Of a DNA stretch of 64,000 bases, positions 1-6,772 are shown in pieces. Both the position numbers and the translations under genes were made by a program. The notes under the pieces are model-generated. The model worked only from the letters and a program-made list of their open reading frames with translations, was not told where the DNA came from and made no database searches. Origin of the DNA: an uncultured Eubacterium sp. (GTDB lineage: Bacteria; Bacillota; Clostridia; Lachnospirales; Lachnospiraceae); the NCBI GenBank assembly GCA_910586225.1, contig CAJUIL010000021.1, forward strand, positions 1 through 64,000, given 5' to 3'. How positions within the stretch are numbered: position 1 is the stretch's first letter; each line of letters starts with the position of its first letter.

Positions 1-295
1 ACCTAGCCGGAGTGTATGAGAGTCAGGGAGAATACAGGAAGGCGGAGGAACTGTATGAAAAGAGCTTGAGAATCAGGGAGCGCGTACTGGGCGAGGAGCA
101 TCCATCTACCGCAGCAAGTTATAACAACCTAGCCGGAGTGTATGAGAGTCAGGGAGAATACAGGAAGGCGGAGGAACTGTATGAAAAGAGCTTGAGAATC
201 AGGGAGCGCGTACTGGGCGAGGAGCATCCATCTACCGCAGCAAGTTATAACAACCTAGCCTTTGTGTATGAGAGACAGGGAAAGTACAAAATCGC
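1..295 (+). repeat. 126-bp tandem coding repeat (TPR unit)
   Basis: Copies begin at 1, 127 and 253. The first two 126-bp units appear identical at nucleotide level; the third matches only at its start and then diverges. Each unit encodes one 42-residue TPR. Identity at synonymous sites points to recent duplication or gene conversion, and copy number may vary between strains. More copies probably lie to the left. Confidence 0.85.
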
Positions 296-455
296 TCTAA
301 CTTATCTTTTGCATTCGTATAAGATTTTAGTATATAAACTTGGGATAAACCATCCACATACGCAAACTGTTTATGAATCTACAAAAACAGTATTTTATAG
401 ATGGGATAGCGATGGTAATTTTGAACACTGGCTAGAAAAAAATATGGAAAAATAG
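1..455 (+). CDS. Tetratricopeptide-repeat protein, C-terminal part
   Basis: This reading frame is open from the left edge, so the gene starts outside the window. The visible 151 codons carry kinesin-light-chain-like TPR units of 42 residues (pattern NNLAxVYESQGEYRKAEELY followed by a second helix and a linker ending in HPSTAASY), then a last degenerate unit and a short tail ending WLEKNMEK. Such TPR arrays are protein-protein interaction scaffolds; in bacteria they often sit behind a nucleotide-binding or effector domain, which would lie outside this window. The first two units are identical at DNA level. No function can be assigned from this fragment. Confidence 0.85.
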   Translation, partial: LAGVYESQGEYRKAEELYEKSLRIRERVLGEEHPSTAASYNNLAGVYESQGEYRKAEELYEKSLRIRERVLGEEHPSTAASYNNLAFVYERQGKYKIALTYLLHSYKILVYKLGINHPHTQTVYESTKTVFYRWDSDGNFEHWLEKNMEK

Positions 456-825
456 TAGATCAACAGAAGCCCAACGCATATATACCGAAAGAACAGCGAA
501 AAGTATCTACAACAGTGACATACGCCTTTTTTATGAGTATCATCCGAACAGCTTGGCACATATACCAGTTCAGATAAGGTACAGATACTTCAGACTTACC
601 GAAAGAGAACCAGGTTTATTTTTCAGTCCTTTTCAGTGATAATGCTACAGAATTAAGAAAGGTGTCTATAGAAGTCTGTAAATTTATGGTTTATTGTTAG
701 AAATTAGCACATAGTTAGCTATTAAAAACCGCTTTGCTGTTTGCGATGTTTTCCAGTTCTGGCTGCCAGCTTGCTCCATCGATTGTATAAACGCTATTGC
801 TGTTTCGCTGCCCTGATTTTCCGAC

Positions 826-884
826 AGTACATACCAGAAATCATCAGCGTAGGCCCACTACGCCTTCGGTTTTTGGTATGTACT
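826..884 (+). repeat. Palindromic repeat element, copy 1
   Basis: The outer arms AGTACATACCA (826-836) and TGGTATGTACT (874-884) are exact reverse complements. An inner stem GCGTAG/CTACGC lies at 847-852 and 858-863. The right half, with the core CCTTCGGTTTTTGGTATG, recurs in reverse orientation in copy 2 at 1361-1416. This resembles a REP or MITE-type hairpin, or a subterminal hairpin of an IS200/IS605-like element. No transposase is present between the copies. Confidence 0.65.
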
Positions 885-1360
885 CTCAAAAAATTATTCT
901 CAACGAAACAGCAAGTTATGTTAAGCAGCCATACCAGTGCTCTATCCGAGCAGAAATCCAAATATTATTTTTAAATCTATATTTTTTTCTATTCTTTCAA
1001 AAACGAATAAAAACTACATATACATTTCATCAAAGACGATTTAACAGGCCCAAGAGAATACGAGAATACAAGAATACGAAGATACGAAAAAATTTAATTA
1101 TCGCACAGAGCGTAAGAAAGTAATCCAAGAGAGAAATTCTCCCACCACGAAGCGATTTCAAACGCATTTTTCATGAAACCGTGAAGCTATCTGAACAGTT
1201 ATCATACAGCACACAGCCGATACAGATTGCCGCCATTCTTATTGAATTTTTACCAAATTTATAGTATAATAAATCTATACATAACTGAAAAAAGAAATCA
1301 CAACAACAACCCACATGAAATACCTCATCGTTCCATTGAGCGTGTTTTTCAGGACCACAG

Positions 1361-1416
1361 AGTGCATACCAAAAACCGAAGGCACACCAGGCTATACGCA
1401 GCATTTTGGTATGCGA
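1361..1416 (-). repeat. Palindromic repeat element, copy 2 (inverted)
   Basis: The arms GCATACCAAAA (1364-1374) and TTTTGGTATGC (1404-1414) form a perfect 11-bp stem. Its reverse complement matches copy 1 over the CCTTCGGTTTTTGGTATG core, so the two copies are inverted about 0.5 kb apart. It lies just upstream of the small zinc-ribbon gene and could affect its leader. Confidence 0.65.
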
Positions 1417-1466
1417 ATGACCAAGGTTTGACGTTTACATTCGTACTATTTAGGGAGGGATCTACT

Positions 1467-1718
1467 ATGAAACCAATACCACTTTCCACCGTACAAAAGC
1501 TGTCGATCACGTTTTTTATGATAGGTGTAATTCTTATGGTTCTAGGCATCTGCACAGGAACAATGGTAGGTTTGATCATTCTGATGGTGGCAGGATGGAT
1601 CGTTCTTATAGGAGATATCATTTTTATCGTTCTTTTTTTCAGATGTCCGCATTGCGGTGAGGGGCTTGTCAAAATACGATCTGACTACTGTCCGCACTGT
1701 GGAAACTATCTGCGTTAG
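1467..1718 (+). CDS. Small membrane protein with C-terminal zinc ribbon
   Basis: 83 residues. ATG at 1467 was chosen because AGGGAGGGA (1452-1460) precedes it at a good distance; the open frame further upstream has no such signal. Two closely spaced hydrophobic helices (about residues 12-32 and 34-58) are followed by a CPHCG-x(n)-CPHCG zinc ribbon at the C-terminus. The helices should anchor the ribbon at the inner face of the membrane. The family is not recognised; zinc-ribbon membrane proteins of this type are common and uncharacterised. It appears monocistronic and ends at a terminator. Confidence 0.75.
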   Translation: MKPIPLSTVQKLSITFFMIGVILMVLGICTGTMVGLIILMVAGWIVLIGDIIFIVLFFRCPHCGEGLVKIRSDYCPHCGNYLR

Positions 1719-1802
1719 AGATCCTGCTTTGATTTTGATTATCAAATATGCGTGTGCGTATCGGCAGCAAAAAAGATTCACACGATCCGTGCACAAAAGG
1801 AA

Positions 1803-1837
1803 AGTCTCTGGAGCGTCGCCTCCGGGGGCTTTTTTTG
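1803..1837 (+). terminator. Rho-independent terminator
   Basis: A stem AGTCTCTGGAG pairs with CTCCGGGGGCT (several G-U pairs), followed by eight T. It ends the zinc-ribbon transcript. Confidence 0.8.
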
Positions 1838-1965
1838 GTTTATATCTAGTGTACTGGCTCGTTGGTATGCCTTGTAGTTTTGTCTGATTTTACAAAAAAA
1901 ACAAGATAATAAAATTAAAGCGTCTAAAATCGGAAAATATTATGAAAAATTATGTTATAAATAGA

Positions 1966-1994
1966 ATGACAAGTAGGACTATTTGTGTTATAAT
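1966..1994 (+). promoter_or_regulatory. Sigma-A promoter of the PIN-like gene
   Basis: -35 ATGACA (1966-1971), a 17-bp spacer and -10 TATAAT (1989-1994) lie about 50 bp before the start at 2044. Between 1838 and this promoter the DNA is AT-rich with nothing else visible. Confidence 0.7.
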
Positions 1995-2043
1995 GCATTT
2001 ATAAGATAACAGTTACGAAGAAAATGAATTCGGAGGTGCCCTC

Positions 2044-2700
2044 ATGTTATTTCTGATCGATTATGAGAATGTGGGGAGAGCAGGGATGCGAGGCAGTGAA
2101 TTTCTGAATCCGCAGGATCACGTAATTGTATTTTACAGTGAGGTGCAAAAGAACGCAGAGCGAAGAAGCCTGGAGAACATTGTATCATCGGGATGTGTCT
2201 TTGAAATATGCAAGCTGTACCGAACAGGGAAAAACGCGCTGGATTTTTATATTGTATCCAGACTGGGTCAGCTGATTGGAGGCGGATATGAAGGGATTTC
2301 CGTCATTGTCAGTCAGGACTGCGGATTCCAGTCGGTTCGTGATTATTGGGAAAAAAGGTCGGGACGAAGGAGTATCGTGTGTCTGGCGCCCAATATAGAG
2401 GACGGTATTTTAAGCGGCAATGAGAACAATGCACGTACGCTGGAATTAAAGCGGATGCGTGAAAGCCTTACGATTGGCGGATTTTACGCGGCATATGCAG
2501 AAAAAAAGCGGGTTCGCCAAGTGGTGGAAAAATTGTTCGCAGGTACCGAATATGAGGAAAAGACAGAGGAAATCCTGAATATGATGGAAGGAAAGCAAAA
2601 AACCTCAAGAGTTATCTATTTGAACAGCCTGCATTTATTTGGAAGAAAGTGCGGACTGGAAATTTATCAGGCGATTAAGGCGTGCGCCGAATTAAAATAA
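2044..2700 (+). CDS. PIN/NYN-like domain protein
   Basis: 218 residues; ATG preceded by GGAGGTG. The N-terminus LFLIDYENVG, a central KNALDFYIVSRLG and the later VSQDCGFQSV give the acidic-residue spacing of PIN-like (NYN/LabA-type) metal-dependent nuclease folds, about residues 1-120. The rest is helical and unassigned. Members of this fold usually cleave RNA, but activity here is inferred from motifs only. It overlaps no neighbour; the DIP1984-family gene follows after 17 bp, so the two probably share a transcript. Confidence 0.7.
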   Translation: MLFLIDYENVGRAGMRGSEFLNPQDHVIVFYSEVQKNAERRSLENIVSSGCVFEICKLYRTGKNALDFYIVSRLGQLIGGGYEGISVIVSQDCGFQSVRDYWEKRSGRRSIVCLAPNIEDGILSGNENNARTLELKRMRESLTIGGFYAAYAEKKRVRQVVEKLFAGTEYEEKTEEILNMMEGKQKTSRVIYLNSLHLFGRKCGLEIYQAIKACAELK

Positions 2701-2717
2701 CGTCGGAGGAGAGGAAA

Positions 2718-3377
2718 ATGGCTGAAAGAATGTTAATTGCACAGGCTCTTGATGAAAGAGATTTTCTTGTGAAAAAAATCATGGACAAGGTGTTCAAAGC
2801 AAAACTGATCGATACGGCAAAGCGGAAAGAAGAAAAGGTCCTTGACACGCGTATGACAAAGGCAGAGTTTGAAAAAGAAGCGAAGGCGACGTATCAACAG
2901 ATCATGGATTTGGTCAGACGCTTTGAAAAGATTGATGCAAAGATCATTGATTCTAATGCGCGAGCTTATATAGAGACTTCACGCGGTAAAATGAGCGTAG
3001 CCAGCGCGATTTCTCTAAGAGGCAGAATACGTGGGGATGGTTCGTACGATGACTTATCCAATTTTGAAGGAAATTTAAAAGAAGTCATGGAAAAACAGTA
3101 CCAAAAGTGCGCGCAGATTGCGAAAGAAAATAACGAGCGGCTAAAGGCGGCGTCTGAAGAATTCCGTTCCAGCCTTCTGAATAGGGGCTGCCAGGAAAAT
3201 CATCAAAATCCGATGGACGAGGTGGACCAATACATTGATGAAAATACGATGGATGTCATTGATCCGCTTGGCATTATTCAGGAATTGGACGAGGTACTGA
3301 TAAAAAGACGGGAATTGTTAAGAGATCTCGATACCCAGATAAAAATTTCCAATGCGACAACTTACATTGAACTTTAA
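2718..3377 (+). CDS. DIP1984/DUF6847 family protein
   Basis: 219 residues. ATG 2718 is used because GGAGGAGAGG stands directly before it; the frame extends upstream to a GTG inside the previous gene without a better signal. The protein is charged and mostly helical, with a coiled-coil N-terminal half and the family-like stretch IDSNARAYIETSRGKMSVAS. I recognise it as the DIP1984 family (sometimes labelled septicolysin-like), whose function is unknown to me. It probably forms an operon with the PIN-like gene. Confidence 0.65.
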   Translation: MAERMLIAQALDERDFLVKKIMDKVFKAKLIDTAKRKEEKVLDTRMTKAEFEKEAKATYQQIMDLVRRFEKIDAKIIDSNARAYIETSRGKMSVASAISLRGRIRGDGSYDDLSNFEGNLKEVMEKQYQKCAQIAKENNERLKAASEEFRSSLLNRGCQENHQNPMDEVDQYIDENTMDVIDPLGIIQELDEVLIKRRELLRDLDTQIKISNATTYIEL

Positions 3378-3398
3378 CCAAATTTTATAAAATTTTTG

Positions 3399-3426
3399 TT
3401 GATTTTTTAAAAATATATGTTATAAT
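3399..3426 (+). promoter_or_regulatory. Promoter for the 3.4-3.7 kb ncRNA
   Basis: -35 TTGATT (3399-3404), a 16-bp spacer and a perfect -10 TATAAT (3421-3426). Expected start near 3432. Confidence 0.65.
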
Positions 3427-3431
3427 AAGAT

Positions 3432-3712
3432 CATACATTGATAAGAATAATGAGAAAATAAATTGCCTGTAATACGAAAACCCCATTCCTGGTTTCCCCG
3501 CGGCAGGGTTAAGCCGCAACAAAAGCATTAACTTCAATGATGATGGTAAATGATCGCGTTTGACGTTAGCTAAGTGTGCTTGCATACCGAAATCCATGAG
3601 AAAGGTTGGACGTTAAATCAGTTGGTCAGGGATTTTCCTCATGGCTGTATTATAGGCTTTATTCATCTCAAGGGAACGGCTGCCTCCTGCTTGCATGGGA
3701 GGCAGCCCTTTT
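3432..3712 (+). ncRNA. Candidate structured noncoding RNA (raiA-motif-like?)
   Basis: A strong promoter is followed by about 280 nt without a credible ORF and then a perfect terminator. Paired segments are visible: AAACC/GGTTT and GCGGC/GCCGC near 3477-3520, and a long-range CCATGAG/CTCATGG pairing (about 3594 with 3637). Compact GC-rich helices stand out from AT-rich surroundings. This is the build of a standalone ncRNA. Size and clostridial context suggest the raiA-motif class, but that assignment is from memory and not verified; a long leader of the metallophosphoesterase gene is the alternative. Confidence 0.55.
3678..3712 (+). terminator. Terminator of the ncRNA
   Basis: GGCTGCCTCC (3678-3687) pairs perfectly with GGAGGCAGCC (3698-3707), followed by CTTTT. 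It lies 19 bp before the next start codon, so full-length termination would uncouple the two. Confidence 0.85.
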
Positions 3713-3730
3713 GAAGTTTGGAGGCAGCGT

Positions 3731-4858
3731 ATGATTTTATTTTTAGGGGCTGCAGGGCTGCTTGTCCTGCCGCTTGGCATATATCTGTATATTTTGGTGC
3801 GCAGATTTCTGGGAGTTTTGTTTGGGGACAGAAGGAAGCGGCTGCAAAAAGGACTGTCGGCGGTAACGGCTGTTGCTGCTGCGGGCTTGTCTGTGAACCT
3901 GTTCAGCCTATGGGCGCTGCTTATGTTTTATTTTGCAGCAGTATCCGGTGTGATCGATCTGCTGCGGCTGCTGTGGAAAAAGGCGGGTGGCGGCTGGGGC
4001 CGGACGATGGAGCTGCTTTACCGCAGCGGCGCTGTGGCGGCGGTCATTGTGGCGGTGATCACGGGATACGCCTATTGGAATATGCACCGGATCGTTGTTA
4101 CTGATTATACGGTTGAGACAGAAAAAACGATCCAAGCAGAGGAGATCCGGATTGTTTTTGTGTCCGACCTGCATTTTGACACGACAATGGATGAAGAAAA
4201 GCTGAAGGATTGCTGTCTGCGTATGGAGCAGGAACAGCCGGACCTGGTCGTACTGGGCGGAGATATTGTAGATGAGGCGACTCTGCTGCGGGAAGCGGAG
4301 CAGGCGTTTCAGGCGTTGGCGCAGATTGACAGTACATTCGGTACGTTTTACGTGTATGGCAATCATGATAAGGGTACTTATTCCAAATCGTGTGACTTTA
4401 CACAGGAGGAGCTGGAACAAGCGATCCGCGATGCCGGAGTTCGTATTTTAGAGGATGAGACAGTAATATTAAATGATAACTTGACTATTACCGGACGTCG
4501 CGACCGTTCTGGTGCAGCTGTGGGGAATGCTCCGAGGAAAAACCCGCAGGAGCTTTTTGCGGATCTGCAGCAGTCAGGTGCTTCGTCAGAAGCGTTTCAT
4601 ATCCTTGCAGACCACCAGCCGCGGGAGATGGAGGAGATCGCGGCTGCGGGATTTGACCTGATGCTGTCTGGGCATACGCACGCAGGACAGATGTGGCCGG
4701 TCGGACTGGTGACGGAGCTGTTTGACAAAAAAACGGTCAACTATGGGCAGAAATCCTTTGGAAATATGGAGCTGGTCGTTTCTTCCGGGATTGCGGGATG
4801 GGGATATCCGCTGCGGACAGGGAAGCACAGCGAGTATACGGTAATAACAGTAAGGTAA
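3731..4858 (+). CDS. Membrane-anchored metallophosphoesterase (YkuE-like)
   Basis: 375 residues; ATG 3731 preceded by TTGGAGGC. Hydrophobic N-terminal segments span about residues 1-125. The calcineurin-like domain follows with the expected metal-binding blocks in order: VSDLHFD, VVLGGDIVDE, YGNHDKG and GHTHAGQ. YkuE-type enzymes are di-metal phosphohydrolases acting at the membrane; the natural substrate is not shown by the sequence. The gene stands alone behind the ncRNA terminator. Confidence 0.9.
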   Translation: MILFLGAAGLLVLPLGIYLYILVRRFLGVLFGDRRKRLQKGLSAVTAVAAAGLSVNLFSLWALLMFYFAAVSGVIDLLRLLWKKAGGGWGRTMELLYRSGAVAAVIVAVITGYAYWNMHRIVVTDYTVETEKTIQAEEIRIVFVSDLHFDTTMDEEKLKDCCLRMEQEQPDLVVLGGDIVDEATLLREAEQAFQALAQIDSTFGTFYVYGNHDKGTYSKSCDFTQEELEQAIRDAGVRILEDETVILNDNLTITGRRDRSGAAVGNAPRKNPQELFADLQQSGASSEAFHILADHQPREMEEIAAAGFDLMLSGHTHAGQMWPVGLVTELFDKKTVNYGQKSFGNMELVVSSGIAGWGYPLRTGKHSEYTVITVR

Positions 4859-4992
4859 CCAAAAGGATACGGTGATCGTGCAGTACGACAATGGGGACGG
4901 CCGCAAGGTTGGATGGATTTTTGCGGCGCGGCATGGCATAATTTATACAAAGGCGCATAAAATGAAATAAGCAGATAACGGAGAAGGTTCCC

Positions 4993-5439
4993 ATGAGTGC
5001 AAAGACAAGAATTGTTGTGTTACATATGAGAGAGGTTATTTATACCGTAATTTTCGCGTTGCTTGCGGTTTTGCTCATTCTGCTGCTGGTATTTATGTTC
5101 CGTTCCGGTAAAAAGGGCGCGGATTCCCAGGAAACGATGAAATATGCGTCAGGCGTCTATACATCCTCCATTGTACTGAACAACCAGACGATGGACCTAA
5201 AGGTTGTCGTAGACGATAACCGGATCCATGCAATCTCGCTGGATAATCTGGATGAAACCGCAGCGACAATGTATCCGCTGATGCAGCCGGCACTGGATCA
5301 TATCAGCCAGCAGGTCTATGAAAAACAGTCTACGGAAGGGATAACCTATGAAGAAGCGAACCAATATACATCGGTCGTATTATTAAATGCGATCAATGAC
5401 GCGCTTTCCAGAGCAGAAGTAGAAGAAAAAAAGCCGTGA
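4993..5439 (+). CDS. Single-pass membrane protein, FMN-binding-like ectodomain
   Basis: 148 residues. The start at 4993 is supported by GGAGAAGG; an in-frame ATG at 5026 is possible. One transmembrane helix (about residues 14-36) precedes a domain beginning ASGVYTSSIVLNNQTMDLKV, similar in pattern to FMN_bind-type extracytoplasmic domains (short strands, then a helix with a YEEANQYTS stretch). That resemblance is weak, and no covalent flavin motif is seen. Function unknown. Confidence 0.7.
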   Translation: MSAKTRIVVLHMREVIYTVIFALLAVLLILLLVFMFRSGKKGADSQETMKYASGVYTSSIVLNNQTMDLKVVVDDNRIHAISLDNLDETAATMYPLMQPALDHISQQVYEKQSTEGITYEEANQYTSVVLLNAINDALSRAEVEEKKP

Positions 5440-5455
5440 ATGTCCGCCGGAAAAT

Positions 5456-5555
5456 CACAGCCGTTGTCTGTCCCGGCAGGTATAGGAACGATCCTGCGCC
5501 TGCCTGTACGTGACAAGGCTGTGAAGCGGTTCTGGCAGCTGCCTGGGACAAGAAC
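5456..5555. other. Two extended palindromes between convergent genes
   Basis: A long imperfect hairpin has arms CACAGCC and TTGTC at 5456-5468 matching GACAA and GGCTGTG at 5512-5523, with further pairing of the GGCAGG/CCTGCC kind inside. A second hairpin centres on GGCAGCTGCC (5534-5543). No T-run follows, so this may be a factor-dependent or processed bidirectional 3' end rather than a classic terminator. Confidence 0.5.
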
Positions 5556-5578
5556 TGCATGGTAAAATAATAAACGTA

Positions 5579-5818
5579 TTAGTCCTGAGCCTGCGCGCTC
5601 ATATAATCGCTGATTGCGTCCAGACTTACTTCTGTATAAGTAACAGGCTTGTTTGCTTGTACGCGGGAATAGACAGAAAAGCCGATCCAGGTAACGATTG
5701 CGACCGCGGCTACACTGCCGGCTATACTGTATAACAGGTGTTGTCTTTTTTCTTTTTTCAGCTGTTGCTTTCTGTTGTATTTCTCCTTTTTATATCGATC
5801 TACTTTTTGCTGGCTCAT
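5579..5818 (-). CDS. Small basic single-pass membrane protein
   Basis: 79 residues, with TAGGAG upstream on the minus strand. A lysine/arginine-rich N-terminus (about residues 1-27) precedes one transmembrane helix (about 28-50) and a short acidic tail, giving an N-in, C-out prediction. No family recognised. It faces the previous gene. Confidence 0.65.
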   Translation of the reverse strand: MSQQKVDRYKKEKYNRKQQLKKEKRQHLLYSIAGSVAAVAIVTWIGFSVYSRVQANKPVTYTEVSLDAISDYMSAQAQD

Positions 5819-5967
5819 TCTAATAATCTCCTATTCTAAAATTCCTGTGTTTGTGTTACAATAACATCTGAATGCGGTGATTTATGACACCGTATTAGAT
5901 TATACACGATTTTCGACGGTTTGTGGAGTGGAAAATAAAATTTTTTTATGAATTTCTTGTGAAAATA

Positions 5968-5997
5968 TTGCAGGATACAGGCTTTATGCATTATAGT
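5968..5997 (+). promoter_or_regulatory. Sigma-A promoter of the HAD gene
   Basis: -35 TTGCAG (5968-5973), an 18-bp spacer and -10 TATAGT (5992-5997), upstream of the ATG at 6055. Confidence 0.6.
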
Positions 5998-6054
5998 ATA
6001 GGGATATCGCAGCCGCGGGGAGCGCGGTGGGACAAAGAAGGAAGGAAAAGACGA

Positions 6055-6684
6055 ATGAAAACAGGAATTATTTTTGATATGGACGGTACACTATGGGACA
6101 GCGCCAGTCAGGTAGCAGCTGCATGGAGCCAGATCACAGTGCCAAAGCTTGGAAAGCAGGTGACGGCGCAGGATATGTACCGTACGATGGGAATGCCGAT
6201 GGATGAGCTTGCGGCAGCGATATTTCCGGGTCATACGCTGGATGAGCTGCGTCCGGTGCTGGAGGAGAGCTTTCAGCTGGAGAATGATCATTTACGCGAG
6301 CATGGCGCCGTTTTGTATCCAAGGCTGATCGAAACGATACAACAGCTGTCGGAGGCTTATCCGCTTTATATCGTAAGCAACTGCCAGGTGGGTTATATCG
6401 AATCGTTTTTAGAGCATTATCAGCTGAAACAGTATTTTGAGGACTATATCTGCTTTGGTACAAACAATCGGCCAAAGGGGGAAAATATCGCACTTATCAT
6501 CGAGCGGAATCATCTGGACAGGGGCATTTATGTCGGGGATATCCAAGCGGATCATGACGCGGCTGCATCAGGCGGCGCCGAATTTATCCATGCGGCGTAT
6601 GGTTTCGGGACGGTGGCTGAAGATGTCCCGAAGCTGCGCGCGTTTGAAGAGCTGCCGGATCTGCTAAAGCAGCTGCTTTCGTAA
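6055..6684 (+). CDS. HAD-family phosphatase (phosphoglycolate phosphatase-like)
   Basis: 209 residues. ATG 6055 follows GAAGGAAAAG and starts the protein at MKTGIIFDMDGTLWDS, where the first Asp of DMDGT is the nucleophile. The other HAD motifs are visible: YIVSNCQ (motif II), RPKGENI (motif III Lys) and YVGDIQADHDAA (motif IV acidic pair). A helical C1-type cap lies at about residues 15-80. Substrate cannot be told from sequence; soluble and probably housekeeping or detoxifying. Confidence 0.88.
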   Translation: MKTGIIFDMDGTLWDSASQVAAAWSQITVPKLGKQVTAQDMYRTMGMPMDELAAAIFPGHTLDELRPVLEESFQLENDHLREHGAVLYPRLIETIQQLSEAYPLYIVSNCQVGYIESFLEHYQLKQYFEDYICFGTNNRPKGENIALIIERNHLDRGIYVGDIQADHDAAASGGAEFIHAAYGFGTVAEDVPKLRAFEELPDLLKQLLS

Positions 6685-6772
6685 ACTGTTTCATTGCCAA
6701 ATAGCGGGAAAGATGGTAAAATATTTCCATATGAAGTTATTTAGGTGTGCAAAAGAAGGGAATGAAACGAAT

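Larger units (their letters stand above)
456..1466. other. About 1 kb without a convincing gene
   Basis: No ORF here has a ribosome binding site or recognisable product. A start-less open frame at 436-639 could be a gene remnant. A short degenerate tandem of GAATAC-like units lies at about 1055-1092. Two inverted copies of a palindromic element (826-884 and 1361-1416) are the only clear structures. The region looks like eroded or accessory DNA. Confidence 0.5.

Noticed and set aside
741..1123. Two overlapping plus-strand ORFs of 77 and 108 codons
   Set aside because: They run through the palindromic element, lack ribosome binding sites and show no protein-like pattern.
2044..3377. PIN-like gene plus DIP1984 gene as a toxin-antitoxin pair
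   Set aside because: Sizes and order do not fit known type II pairs, and the second protein has no DNA-binding domain.
3385..3597. 70-codon minus-strand ORF opposite the ncRNA
   Set aside because: It is antisense to a clear promoter-fold-terminator unit, with no upstream signal of its own.
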